From: Pseudomonas syringae CC1557
GTDB lineage: Bacteria; Pseudomonadota; Gammaproteobacteria; Pseudomonadales; Pseudomonadaceae
DNA: 64,000 nt
Assembly: GCF_000452705.1 (NCBI RefSeq)
Contig: NZ_CP007014.1
Location: 3,410,001 to 3,474,000 of the forward strand
Direction of reading: 5' to 3'
This document shows, in pieces, positions 35,082 through 43,521 of the stretch. Under the pieces are notes generated by a model. The model was not told the origin of the DNA. It did not search any database and worked only from the letters and a program-made list of their open reading frames with translations. Position 1 is the first letter of the stretch. Every line of letters starts with the position of its first letter. The position numbers and the translations under genes are program-made.

Positions 35082-35437
35082 GGCTGCACCTCGGCGCGCT
35101 GCTGTTCCAGCAAAAGGCGCAGGTCGATTTCTTCGCGAATCACGTCTTCGGCCAGGGCGCGGATCTCGGGTTCGGCATCCAGCGTCGGCAGCACTTCGTC
35201 TAGCAGATAGCGCAACACCTGTAGCGAGCGCGAAGTACCAAACAGCTGCGCGCCGACGCCATCGGCCTGGTCGATCTGTTCAAGTTCGCCTCGCAGCGAA
35301 CGGCGCACCTTGCGCTCGCGCTGATCCAGCAACGCTTCGAATCGCGGGCCTTGCCGTGGCTGAGTGGGCGCAACGCGTTCGACGGCGGGCAAGGACTCCG
35401 GGGAGGTCGGGGTGATGGGCCGCAGATCGACTTTCAT
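35078..35437 (-). CDS. 119-aa protein coupled to the TPR chaperone and SctD (SctX candidate)
   Basis: This protein has a Pro-rich, likely flexible N-terminus (MKVDLRPITPTSPESLPAVE), a basic middle (LLDQRERKVRRSLRGELEQ) and a helical C-terminal half (LQVLRYLLDEVLPTL, IREEIDLRLLLEQQRAE). It has no signal peptide. It starts and stops in ATGA overlaps with sctD and the TPR gene. Position and size fit a secreted early substrate such as SctX (YscX), which is bound by a small TPR chaperone and SctV, but no sequence signature proves this. I do not recognise the family. Confidence 0.72.
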   Translation of the reverse strand: MKVDLRPITPTSPESLPAVERVAPTQPRQGPRFEALLDQRERKVRRSLRGELEQIDQADGVGAQLFGTSRSLQVLRYLLDEVLPTLDAEPEIRALAEDVIREEIDLRLLLEQQRAEVQP

Positions 35438-36378
35438 AAGGTGAAGGCAAACCGTTCCTGACCGCGCACCAGACGCACCTGATCGCCCTCGATGCTTTCC
35501 AGCGTCCAGTCGTCTGCCAGCATTGCACCTGGATAAACGCGCTTGCCATGCTCATCAATGACGTAAGGATTGCGCCCAAACCATACGGCCTGCAAACGCA
35601 CACGCGGCGTGGCAACGGCTGCACTGGCCTGGACGTTGGGCGTCAGCACGACGCGCTGGCCGAAGCGGCTGTCGAACGCACGCTGAACCTGTAACCAACT
35701 GGTTTTAAGTGCCGCCGGATAACTGCCCGTCACGCTGAGCTGGCCGTCCTGCTCCTCGATACGCAATTGGCCAAGCCGGGCATCTCGCAACGCCTGATCG
35801 AGCCAGCTGCGGGCCTCGGCCAGGGTGGGAACAGCGATCTGCACAGCCGTTGCAGGCGCATTGGCGGCAGTGTTGTGAGCAGCCTCAGGCGGAGCGCGAA
35901 AGGCAAATGCAGTTGCGCACGTCACCAGCAACAGCAGCGCGCCCATCACAGGCAGCCTGAACGCCCGAAGTGCGCCGGGTACGGCAGCGGCGGATTTTTC
36001 AGGTCGAGTACTGCGCAGGCGCACATGGCTCTGGCCGAGCTTCAGCTCGACAGGCAGGCCGAGACGCTGACCATGCCCTTTGGTGATGACCAGGTGTTGA
36101 CCAAGGGCATCAACCACAGCCACGTCGTTGCCCATCGCTTCGATGGCAACACGGTCATCAGAGAAGCGCAGGCGAGCATGCTGAGCAGCGATATCGGCAT
36201 CGCCCAGCACCAGATCGGCCGAGGCAGCACTGCCGATGATATAAACCGGCTTGTCGAGTGTCAGGGCAACGCCCTGATGCAAGCCGTGGAGAATTTCGAG
36301 CATTGCCACGCCACTTCCCTGAAGAGAAGCATGCACCGAAGCATCAGGCGTCGCGCTTAATGAAATCAAGGCTGTCAT
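35434..36378 (-). CDS. sctD: T3SS inner-membrane ring protein SctD (FHA domain)
   Basis: This 314-aa bitopic membrane protein has an N-terminal cytoplasmic FHA-like domain (residues ~25-115; PVYIIGSAASADLVLGDADIAAQHARLRF), one transmembrane helix near 140-160 (LPVMGALLLLVTCATAFAF), and a short periplasmic part with one ring-building fold (~185-250) and a C-terminal WFGRNPYVIDEHGKRVYPG segment. This is the SctD/YscD layout but with fewer periplasmic domains than the ~400-aa family norm, as in rhizobial types. The 122-base gap upstream holds a strong hairpin. Confidence 0.85.
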   Translation of the reverse strand: MTALISLSATPDASVHASLQGSGVAMLEILHGLHQGVALTLDKPVYIIGSAASADLVLGDADIAAQHARLRFSDDRVAIEAMGNDVAVVDALGQHLVITKGHGQRLGLPVELKLGQSHVRLRSTRPEKSAAAVPGALRAFRLPVMGALLLLVTCATAFAFRAPPEAAHNTAANAPATAVQIAVPTLAEARSWLDQALRDARLGQLRIEEQDGQLSVTGSYPAALKTSWLQVQRAFDSRFGQRVVLTPNVQASAAVATPRVRLQAVWFGRNPYVIDEHGKRVYPGAMLADDWTLESIEGDQVRLVRGQERFAFTL

Positions 36379-36465
36379 GATCGAGTCACCACCGTGTGAT
36401 TTACCGGAAACGGCACGTCAGAGCCGGGTCAAACTGTCGATCGGAAGACTTTGCGCAGGCAGATA

Positions 36466-36493
36466 GTGTGGGCAGCAGCGCCGCTGCCCACAC
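36466..36493 (-). terminator. Strong stem-loop after the 53-aa gene (attenuator-like)
   Basis: A perfect 11-bp stem (GTGTGGGCAGC / GCTGCCCACAC) with a 6-nt loop begins eight bases after the 53-aa stop codon. There is no T-run, so it is more likely an mRNA-stabilising or partial-stop hairpin than a full terminator. Confidence 0.6.
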
Positions 36494-36500
36494 CACAACA

Positions 36501-36662
36501 TCAGTTCTGAGGACGTTGCTTGGTAGCGTCCAGCTCTGCCTTCTTGGCAGTGGAGATTTCGGTGATCTTGGCCGACTTCTCGATAGCCATATCAAAGGTG
36601 GCAGACATTTTTTCGATTGCTGCTTCCGAATTGCCGGAGCTTACGGGTGGAGTCTCAGCCAT
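36501..36662 (-). CDS. 53-aa first gene of the T3SS operon, needle/pilin candidate
   Basis: A short gene with an excellent ribosome site (AAGGAG, seven bases before ATG at 36662). The product starts MAETPPVSSGNSEAAIEKMS and continues as an amphipathic Ala/Lys/Glu-rich helix (ATFDMAIEKSAKITEISTAKK) ending TKQRPQN. It has no signal peptide and no Cys or Trp, as common for needle subunits and pilins. It is first in the operon and is followed by a strong hairpin, an arrangement that lets the first gene be expressed far above the rest. No other clear needle gene is in the island. Length is below the usual 70-110 aa of needle/pilin proteins. Confidence 0.72.
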   Translation of the reverse strand: MAETPPVSSGNSEAAIEKMSATFDMAIEKSAKITEISTAKKAELDATKQRPQN

Positions 36663-36823
36663 GTTGTTTCTCCTTGCTTCGAGGGGGAAGTTTCAACTGC
36701 CAAAAGGCAGAGCAAAATGCCATCACACAACAGCGAATCAGGACAAGTCACTTAATGATCCCGGCAATCAACGTACTCGCTGTTCTGCGAGATCAATACT
36801 ACGCAGCCGACATTGTCAGGTGC

Positions 36824-36855
36824 TGTGAAAAGTTGTGAAATCGGCTTTTCACAAC
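36824..36855. promoter_or_regulatory. TGTGAAA direct repeat plus palindrome, operator candidate 1
   Basis: TGTGAAA occurs at 36824-36830 and 36834-36840 (10-bp step), and GTTGTGAAA-N6-TTTCACAAC forms a perfect 9-bp palindrome at 36832-36855. It lies about 160-190 bases upstream of the 53-aa gene. Direct repeats one helical turn apart are the usual target of OmpR/PhoB-type winged-helix proteins, and one such regulator is encoded in the island. Confidence 0.5.
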
Positions 36856-37000
36856 GCATTAAACGTATCAACACTACAGTGATATCAAAGTGATATTTAT
36901 TTCTACTTTATTTCTGTTCAGATTATTTTTTAAGTGCCACCGGTGCGGGAGGCGACGTATTTCGGGCTGTCCACGCACGACCTCTGATATTCACCACCTT

Positions 37001-37017
37001 TGTGAAACGTTGTGAAA
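37001..37017. promoter_or_regulatory. TGTGAAA direct repeat, operator candidate 2
   Basis: TGTGAAACGTTGTGAAA differs from the first copy (TGTGAAAAGTTGTGAAA) at one base of 17. It lies about 300 bases before the 1164-aa gene start. Confidence 0.5.
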
Positions 37018-37312
37018 ACACATGTACCGGTCTTCTTTCTCTCCACCAGAATGTTAGTGTCTGCCTATTAAGCAATCGTTTAAGCGCCTGCCAAACGAGA
37101 CTCGGTTCAAACTTTTGATGCGCTCTTTATCAAGTACTGATCTGCCAGTACTCCATTGAGCCCTCTCATTTGAACTGCGCTGATAACCGCACACTCTTCA
37201 ACGTGCAGTGTTTAAACAGCAAGGCGCCTCCTCAGGCTTGTGGACATTTGGCGAGCGGCCGGTTGCACGCCATGTCCTAACTGCTAACCACGCAAAACAG
37301 GAGTTACCCGCC

Positions 37313-40300
37313 ATGTCGACGTCTACGGTCAGTCCCGCACCCGGTCCTGTTCCCACCCCTGCGCCGGGAAACAATGCGAACACCCGATTCAACCAGGTGT
37401 TGCAGTCCAGCAACCGCAACGGTGCCTCATACCGACCGGCCAGCGCGAGCGAAAAGGCACCCGCGCTGGGCGATTATGCGTCCATAGAAAAGCCGGGGAC
37501 CGTCGCGGCGGACACGGTGCGTTATGTGACAGAGAAAGGTGATCACGTACTGGTCAACAAATCCACCAGCCCGGCGCTCTATCAGCAGGTCGTTGACGAT
37601 CAGCCTGCGCTCGCCGGTTTCAAGACCAGCGTCGCGGCGGGCTATAAACCGGCGGCAGCAGATGCCGAAGCGCCGTCGGGCTCGGGTGGTTATCTGCGTA
37701 TCGGGCCACCGGAGGAAATGGGACCGGGACTGATTCGCTACGAAGCCGCCGACGGCAGCAAAGTCATTGTTTCCGAACAGCAGAACCCGGAACTGTTCAA
37801 ACAGGTCGCTTCGGATTTCAAAACGCTTTCCGGCGTCAACAGCAGCCAACAGGAAGGCTATCGCCTGGCGGGCGCAGATGAAAAAGTGCCTGAGAAACTG
37901 GGAGATTTCGCGGTGGTTGGCCCGGTCGACGAGGCCGGGCCAGGCCTGATGCGTTATGTGGACCGCGAGGGCAATAAAATCGTGGTGTCACAGAGCGATA
38001 ATCCCGAGCTGTACGGCGCGGCAAAAGACGCCTTCAACTCGCTGACCGGTCTAAGCAAAAGCGAAACGGAAGGTTATCGCAGGGCCGGTGACAACGAAGT
38101 CTGGCCGCCGGTATTCGGCACCACTGTCGGCCCACTGAACGAGGCAGGTCCCGGTACCCTTCGTTACGAGCACAACGGCGAAAAAGTGGTGGTCGCTCGC
38201 GACGACAATCCGAAGTTGTTCGACTATCTGAAGGCCCTGCAGAGCGTTGTCGCAGACCCCGAGAAAAGGTCGGCGATGGAAAAAGCCGTCAACGAAGGGC
38301 AGATTCTCGCCGATGGCAATACCCCCCTCCCCGGCCTGAACGACATTGTCGAGTTCCACTGGGTAACCGGTCAGGAACAGAGCCAGATCAGCTACCGTAA
38401 TCAGCAAGGCGAAACCATCGTCGTGACGCAAGCGCTGACACCCGACCTGTTCGAGAAAGTCACCACCCTTCATGACGCCTGGAACAAGATCAACAGTAGC
38501 CGCGAAGAAGGCTACAAGCTGGCAGAGCCCAACGACTTTCTGAAGAATCAGGACATCACGATTGGCTCGCCCGACGAGTTGGGCTCAGGTTTGATCCGTT
38601 TCGAGAACGGCGATGGCAAATTTATCGTGTCCAAAGACGCGAGCCCGCAACTGTACGATGACGTGGTGGAAAAATGGAACGCGCTGGGCACCGGCAATAT
38701 CAGTGACACCCGCACTCGCTATAACCTGCCTGCCGTGGCCGATGTGGATCTGATGGGGCAGAAAACCGGGGTGAAAGCCGACAAGGACGACGAGAAGTCC
38801 GAAGAGCTCAACGTCGGCGAACTGGCGACCAGGGAACTGCTCGATCAATACCGCGAAGGCGTCAAGAAAGGCGACATTGCCAAGGATGACCCACGCGCCA
38901 AACTGGTCCGCGCAATAGAGGCGCAGGCCGCCTACGACAACGGTCGCGGCCTGACCGGCTATGAAGAAGCACAAGGTGCATTTGGCGGCACCTGGCGCGA
39001 GTTCGACAGCAAACAGACCCAGCTCAGTTCGGCCGATATGCACGACATCATTGATGGCGGCAAACTCCAGGAACAACTGACCACCTTGTTCTCCGACCCG
39101 ACGGTGCAGCAGGACTACCAGACCAAGATGACCGAGGCGCTGGACAAGGTGCCCAACAAGGACGAGATCAAGCAGAAGCTGCTCGACCTGACCGCCAACC
39201 CGGATTACGTGCTCTATCTCAAGGACCTGAAAAAGCAGGGGCTCGGGCAGGAGGCGCAAAAGGACCTGAGCGACACACTGTCTTCGCTGGCGCTGGTCGA
39301 CCCGGAAGGAGCCAGCAAGGCGGCACAATCCATTCAGGCAGATGGCCTGACCAGTGACCTTAATGATCTGGTAGCCGACCCTTCGAAGATCAGCGACGAG
39401 AATAATGCGCTGGCCACCAAAGACCTGTTCGGCCTGCTCAAGGCAGAGCTCAAGGGTTTTCTGGTCGACATGCCGCGCTTCCTGCAACCGACCTTCGAGA
39501 AGTTCATTCAGGAGGGCGTGGTCGGCAATGCCAAGCCCGCCGACATCGCCAAGGCACTGAAGGAGGTGGGCGATGCTTATCAGAAAAACGGCAAAGTCAG
39601 CGAGGCCGATATCAAGACGGCCCTTTCCAAGCCCTACATTCCAGTGGCTGACCGCGGCAAGCTGGGTGAGATTTTCAACACCCTGAACAGCAAGGGCGTC
39701 ATGGGCTCGGTGGCCGCAGGCGTGTCGTTGTTCTCGGCTATTTATCAAATGGTCGGTAACGGCGGCAAGCTGGGCGAAACACCGATTCAGCGCCTGGGCA
39801 TTGCCAAGGATTTTCTGAGCTTTGCCGGTGGTGCCAGCCATTTTGTGCGTCTGGCTGATCAGGTCGGCGACCTGATGGGCAAAGGCGGTCTGGTAGACAT
39901 GCTCGGGCTGGACAAGACGTTGCCAGAGATTTGGGGCAAGGAGAACTTCGAAAAGACCAAGGAAGTAAGGGTCAGCGGCATTTCCGCAAGTAACCTGACT
40001 GAGATCCGTACGGCACTGGACGCGACTGATGACTATCGGCTCAGTTCCACGCTGGGTGATATGGCCGGGGGCGCTGAAGCCGAGCGGCAGGCGATGGGAG
40101 GGATTACCCAGAGGCTCGATGACGCTGTGCAGGCGTCAGGTGCCAAGCTTCCTTCTGCGACCTCCAGCAAGATCGCCGGTTCGGTGGTCAAGGTACTGGG
40201 GCCTGCAACGGACCTGGCCGGTGGCTTTGCCGACATCGTGCTGGGTGCGTTCACCATCAAGGACGGCGTCAAATCCGGAGACAAACTCGCTCAGGCTGCG

Positions 40301-40807
40301 GGCGGGCTGCAAATTGCCGGCGGAGCCTTCGGCGCGTCAGCCGGGGTGCTGGGAACGGCAGCACTGGTCGGCGCAGGCGGCGCTGCGGCGACCGCACTGG
40401 CCGGGCCGTTCTTTCTGGTCGGGGTGGCCATTGCCGTGGTCGGCGGGATTATCGGCTACTTTGTCGACCACAACAAAAAACAGAAAGCCTCCGAAAACGA
40501 GAACGACTGGTATCGCGACCTGGCAGCGGACGGCCTGTTGCAGGCCGACTGGGGCGACAAGGTGGAATATGCACACTATTCGATCCATCACTACCAAGAG
40601 CGCGAAGCACCGGCAGACGACAGCCTGTTCCGCTTCCAGAGCGCCGAGTGGCAGCACTTCGACGAGACGCCACAAAAGGACGGTTCTTCCACCAACCGTC
40701 TCGACAGTGAACTCCATGTGGAATTCGGTAAGCCGCACAAGTCACCGGATCAGGAGCAGCGTGACCAGTTGCGAGATGCGCCTCGCTGGACTGGCCCGAA
40801 AATCTGA
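37313..40807 (+). CDS. Large HrpK/NopX-like type III translocator or effector with six repeats
   Basis: This 1164-aa protein has no Sec signal; its N-terminus is Ser/Thr/Pro-rich (MSTSTVSPAPGPVPTPAPG), as in secreted T3SS substrates. Residues ~37-460 are about six repeats of ~72 aa with the pattern EGYRxAxxxE, GxFxxVGPxDEAGPGLxRY, GxKxVVSxxxNPELY. The central part is helical, with DMPRFLQPTFEKFIQEG. The C-terminus has a Gly/Ala-rich hydrophobic stretch (~1000-1053) followed by a polar tail, and its IKDGVKSGDKL..GGLQIAGGAFGASAG segment parallels IFDGVKSIRKGEL..GGMSITAGSLGAMAG in the 1106-aa protein. The start at 37313 has AGGAG nine bases upstream. It is the likely second translocator or a large effector; the family is inferred. 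Confidence 0.66.
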   Translation: MSTSTVSPAPGPVPTPAPGNNANTRFNQVLQSSNRNGASYRPASASEKAPALGDYASIEKPGTVAADTVRYVTEKGDHVLVNKSTSPALYQQVVDDQPALAGFKTSVAAGYKPAAADAEAPSGSGGYLRIGPPEEMGPGLIRYEAADGSKVIVSEQQNPELFKQVASDFKTLSGVNSSQQEGYRLAGADEKVPEKLGDFAVVGPVDEAGPGLMRYVDREGNKIVVSQSDNPELYGAAKDAFNSLTGLSKSETEGYRRAGDNEVWPPVFGTTVGPLNEAGPGTLRYEHNGEKVVVARDDNPKLFDYLKALQSVVADPEKRSAMEKAVNEGQILADGNTPLPGLNDIVEFHWVTGQEQSQISYRNQQGETIVVTQALTPDLFEKVTTLHDAWNKINSSREEGYKLAEPNDFLKNQDITIGSPDELGSGLIRFENGDGKFIVSKDASPQLYDDVVEKWNALGTGNISDTRTRYNLPAVADVDLMGQKTGVKADKDDEKSEELNVGELATRELLDQYREGVKKGDIAKDDPRAKLVRAIEAQAAYDNGRGLTGYEEAQGAFGGTWREFDSKQTQLSSADMHDIIDGGKLQEQLTTLFSDPTVQQDYQTKMTEALDKVPNKDEIKQKLLDLTANPDYVLYLKDLKKQGLGQEAQKDLSDTLSSLALVDPEGASKAAQSIQADGLTSDLNDLVADPSKISDENNALATKDLFGLLKAELKGFLVDMPRFLQPTFEKFIQEGVVGNAKPADIAKALKEVGDAYQKNGKVSEADIKTALSKPYIPVADRGKLGEIFNTLNSKGVMGSVAAGVSLFSAIYQMVGNGGKLGETPIQRLGIAKDFLSFAGGASHFVRLADQVGDLMGKGGLVDMLGLDKTLPEIWGKENFEKTKEVRVSGISASNLTEIRTALDATDDYRLSSTLGDMAGGAEAERQAMGGITQRLDDAVQASGAKLPSATSSKIAGSVVKVLGPATDLAGGFADIVLGAFTIKDGVKSGDKLAQAAGGLQIAGGAFGASAGVLGTAALVGAGGAAATALAGPFFLVGVAIAVVGGIIGYFVDHNKKQKASENENDWYRDLAADGLLQADWGDKVEYAHYSIHHYQEREAPADDSLFRFQSAEWQHFDETPQKDGSSTNRLDSELHVEFGKPHKSPDQEQRDQLRDAPRWTGPKI
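37421..38692 (+). repeat. Six ~72-codon tandem coding repeats
   Basis: They encode residues ~37-460 of the 1164-aa protein. Units 2-4 are clearest; units 1, 5 and 6 are degenerate. They are unrelated in sequence to the 130-codon repeats of the 1106-aa protein. Confidence 0.82.
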
Positions 40808-40824
40808 GCCAACCCACTGATGTT

Positions 40825-40855
40825 CGACAAGCCGCCTGATAGAGGCGGTTTGTCG
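40825..40855. terminator. Bidirectional terminator-like hairpin
   Basis: A 13-bp stem with one G-T pair (CGACAAGCCGCCT / AGGCGGTTTGTCG) and a 5-nt loop sits between the convergent 1164-aa and CAP-domain genes. There is no clear T-run on either side. Confidence 0.6.
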
Positions 40856-40863
40856 GTTATTGC

Positions 40864-41730
40864 TCAGGGCGCGCCGAACAGCATTGTCCAGTAAACGCCA
40901 TAATCGGTGTTGGCGCCCGTCGCATAGGCCGCGCCGACTTCCGTGAACATCGGGTTCATCAGGTTGGCGCAATGTCCGGGGCTGGCCAGCCAGCTGGCCA
41001 TGGCCTTGCCTGCTGAGCTCTGCCCCGCTGCAATGTTTTCACCGATATGCCGTCCGCTGTAACCGGCCGCACGTGCACGGTCCGCCGGCGAGTCATTATC
41101 GAAACCACGATGGGTGAAGTAGTTTTCACTGGCCATCGATTGACTGTGCCCCTGCGCGGCCATTTCCAGCGTAGCGTTCCAGCTTAACGGTCGAGCAGAC
41201 GGAAAAGGCCGCTTGCCACACATGCGAGGCTTGGCGCGTGCCGCATTGACCTGCGCCAGCAACAATCGGCCAGCCGAGCGCGCATCTTCCAGCCTTTCGC
41301 TGTCGATCAATGGCTTGGCGAGCACGACACGCCACTCGGCCCTCTCCTGCGTAATGCCGATGTCAGCGTACTGCGGATCGAGCAAGGCGCCGCAATAGCG
41401 GCTCTTGAGCATGCCGAACGCTTCGTTGGCACTTTGCGCACCGACCAGCCTGATAGTGCGTACTGTCGCGGCCTGATAACCCGATGCCTTGAGTGCCTCG
41501 CGAGAATTGCCGGAAAAATCAATGGGCAATGCCAGCGCGGAACTGAGCGTCAATGCTCTGGAGGCCTTCGGTGTAACCGCGTCGCAGCGCTCGGGTTGCC
41601 CGCGATAGTCATTGATAGTCTGCAACAGACGTCGCTCATCGCCCGCGTGGGCCTGACCGACGAATACCGTCGTAAACAAAGAAATAAGGCACAAGCAGCC
41701 TCGCGCAAGCGGACGGAGGGATTGAGGCAT
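40864..41730 (-). CDS. Secreted protein with tandem CAP domains, first one degenerate
   Basis: This 288-aa protein has a signal peptide (MPQSLRPLARGCLCLISLFTTVFVGQAHA). The C-terminal half is a CAP/SCP (PR-1-like) domain with GHSQSMASENYFTHRGF (the motif His residues), GYSGRHIGENIAAG and WLASPGHCANLMNPMFTEVG. The N-terminal half repeats the outline (LLQTINDYRGQPERCD; LKASGYQAATVRTIRLVG; FGMLKSRYCGALLDPQYADIGI) but lacks the His residues, so it is a worn duplicate. The role of bacterial CAP proteins is mostly unknown; it is periplasmic or extracellular. The start at 41730 is set by the signal peptide and CAGGAG upstream. It borders the T3SS island. Confidence 0.85.
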   Translation of the reverse strand: MPQSLRPLARGCLCLISLFTTVFVGQAHAGDERRLLQTINDYRGQPERCDAVTPKASRALTLSSALALPIDFSGNSREALKASGYQAATVRTIRLVGAQSANEAFGMLKSRYCGALLDPQYADIGITQERAEWRVVLAKPLIDSERLEDARSAGRLLLAQVNAARAKPRMCGKRPFPSARPLSWNATLEMAAQGHSQSMASENYFTHRGFDNDSPADRARAAGYSGRHIGENIAAGQSSAGKAMASWLASPGHCANLMNPMFTEVGAAYATGANTDYGVYWTMLFGAP

Positions 41731-41931
41731 AAGGCTCGGGCTCCTGGACGGTGAACAGCCCTGAATGACAAGGCCCGAATAAGACTCTGAAAAGGCTGTA
41801 GGGTTCCAGACCTTTCGGGGGCCTCCTGGCCGGGACCGCCGAGTCGGGCCATTCCGAGAAAGATAGAACCAACCCCCGCAAGCGTCCTCTGAGCTCAATA
41901 CTTCGCGTTATCGAAAAAGGGATCTTTCAGT

Positions 41932-43260
41932 ATGCTCACCCCGGACAGTTCTTCTACAGGCAGCTCATCGCTGCGTCGGGCAATCACTGCACCCATGCTC
42001 ATGCTGTTCATTCTCGGTGATGTTCTGGGTGCAGGTGTCTACGCACTGGCGGGCACGATAGCCGGTCGCGTCGGGGGCGCCATCTGGGCGCCGTTGTTGA
42101 TCGCCTTGTGCTTTGCCCTGCTGACTGCTGCTTCCTACGCCGAACTGGTCACCAAATACCCCAGGGCCGGTGGCGCTGCGGTGTATGCCGAGAAAGCCTT
42201 CGGCAAACCGCTGCTGTCGTTTCTGGTCGGCTTTTCAATGGTTGCGGCTGGCGTGACCAGCGCTGCAGGTCTGGCGGTCGCCTTCGCCGGTGACTACCTG
42301 CAGGCCTTGGTCGACTGGCCCGCACAATGGGTATGCGTGGGGTTTCTGGTGATCGTCGGCGTGCTCAATGCGCGAGGCATCAAGGAATCCCTGTCCGCCA
42401 ATCTGCTGATGACCGTTATTGAACTCAGTGGCCTGCTGATGGTGATCGCAGCTGCCGTCTGGTTTGTCAGCCAGGGTCATGGAGAGCCACAGCGGATTTT
42501 CGAGCTGGACACAGCTGCACCCGCCACCGCAATCCTGGGTGCATCGCTGCTGGCATTTTATTCGTTCGTGGGCTTCGAGACGTCCGCCAATCTGGCGGAA
42601 GAGATCAAGGACGTGCGAAAAGTCTATCCCAGGGCGCTGTTCGGTGCTTTGCTGATCGCCGGGGCCGTGTACATGCTGGTCGGAGTCGGCGCGGCGATGG
42701 TGCTGCCAGTCGATCAGTTGAAAGGTTCGCAAGCGCCGTTGCTGGATGTGGTCAGCGCCTCGGGGCTGGGAATTCCGGCCCCGTGGTTTGCAGTGATCGC
42801 ACTGATTGCCGTTGCCAATGGCGCGCTGCTGACCATGATCATGGCCAGCCGACTGACGTACGGCATGGCGCGCGAAGGCCTGCTGCCGACGATGATGGGG
42901 TCGGTATTGCCGAAGCGACGCACACCGGGCCTGGCGATTCTGGCTACCACACTGGTTGCCATCGCCCTGTCGTTCACCAGCACGCTGACCATCCTTGCCG
43001 AAACCGTGGTGCTGTTGCTGCTGTTCGTGTTTCTCAGCGTCAACGTGGCAGTGCTGGTGCTCAAGCGCGACAAGGTCGAAACCGGGCACTTTCAGGTTCA
43101 CTGGGTTATTCCGGTACTCGGTATTCTTTCCTGCGTGCTGCTGCTCACCCAGCAAGGTGCACAGACCTGGCTGCGGGCGGGCATCATGCTGGTGGTCGGG
43201 GCGGCGTTGTACGGGCTGACTCGACTGGGCAGCTCGACGCTGGCGTCGCATACTCGCTGA
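41932..43260 (+). CDS. APC-superfamily amino-acid permease
   Basis: This 442-aa inner-membrane transporter has about twelve helices. The first helix carries the APC signature (LMLFILGDVLGAGVYALAGTIAGRVGG), followed by FVGFETSANLAEEIKDVRKVYPRAL and LTMIMASRLTYGMAREGLLP. It probably exchanges or imports an amino acid or polyamine with protons; the substrate is not evident. It is a single gene, flanked by convergent or divergent neighbours. Length is normal. Confidence 0.87.
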   Translation: MLTPDSSSTGSSSLRRAITAPMLMLFILGDVLGAGVYALAGTIAGRVGGAIWAPLLIALCFALLTAASYAELVTKYPRAGGAAVYAEKAFGKPLLSFLVGFSMVAAGVTSAAGLAVAFAGDYLQALVDWPAQWVCVGFLVIVGVLNARGIKESLSANLLMTVIELSGLLMVIAAAVWFVSQGHGEPQRIFELDTAAPATAILGASLLAFYSFVGFETSANLAEEIKDVRKVYPRALFGALLIAGAVYMLVGVGAAMVLPVDQLKGSQAPLLDVVSASGLGIPAPWFAVIALIAVANGALLTMIMASRLTYGMAREGLLPTMMGSVLPKRRTPGLAILATTLVAIALSFTSTLTILAETVVLLLLFVFLSVNVAVLVLKRDKVETGHFQVHWVIPVLGILSCVLLLTQQGAQTWLRAGIMLVVGAALYGLTRLGSSTLASHTR

Positions 43261-43470
43261 ACAGCGCAGTCATTGCTTGAGCGCTTGCCGGTGCGTTGCT
43301 GGAGCCCGGCAAGCGCTAGGTCCAGCCCGTCGATGATGAGCTGCAAGCCGACGCTGAACCTGAAATACCTTCGGCAACTGCGACGAACGAGAGCTACAGG
43401 TATCTAGAGTACGACTTGACTCCTGTCACACAGCCCTGAAGCCATTAATAACCGGGTCTCAAAATGCGTA

Positions 43471-43505
43471 ATAAAAAGCCCTTGGCGATTTATCGACAAG
43501 GGCTT
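43471..43505 (-). terminator. Rho-independent terminator of araFGH
   Basis: Read leftwards: AAGCCCTTG, 12-nt loop, CAAGGGCTT, then TTTAT. It lies 17 bases after the araH stop. Confidence 0.85.
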
Positions 43506-43521
43506 GTTTAACTGCATTCTT

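Larger units (their letters stand above)
36663..37312. other. 650-bp divergent promoter region between the T3SS core and the 1164-aa gene
   Basis: No gene is seen. It is clearly AT-rich around 36855-36930. It holds two copies of a TGTGAAA direct repeat described separately and a long inverted repeat. A HrpL-type promoter was looked for and not found. Confidence 0.6.

Noticed and set aside
37025..37048. Possible HrpL (hrp box) promoter before the 1164-aa gene
   Set aside because: GTACCG followed by CCACCAG does not match GGAACC-N16-CCACNNA at the key bases.
38585..39841. 418-codon open frame opposite the 1164-aa gene
   Set aside because: It lies wholly inside the sense gene, which has a good ribosome site and repeat structure; the antisense product is low-complexity.
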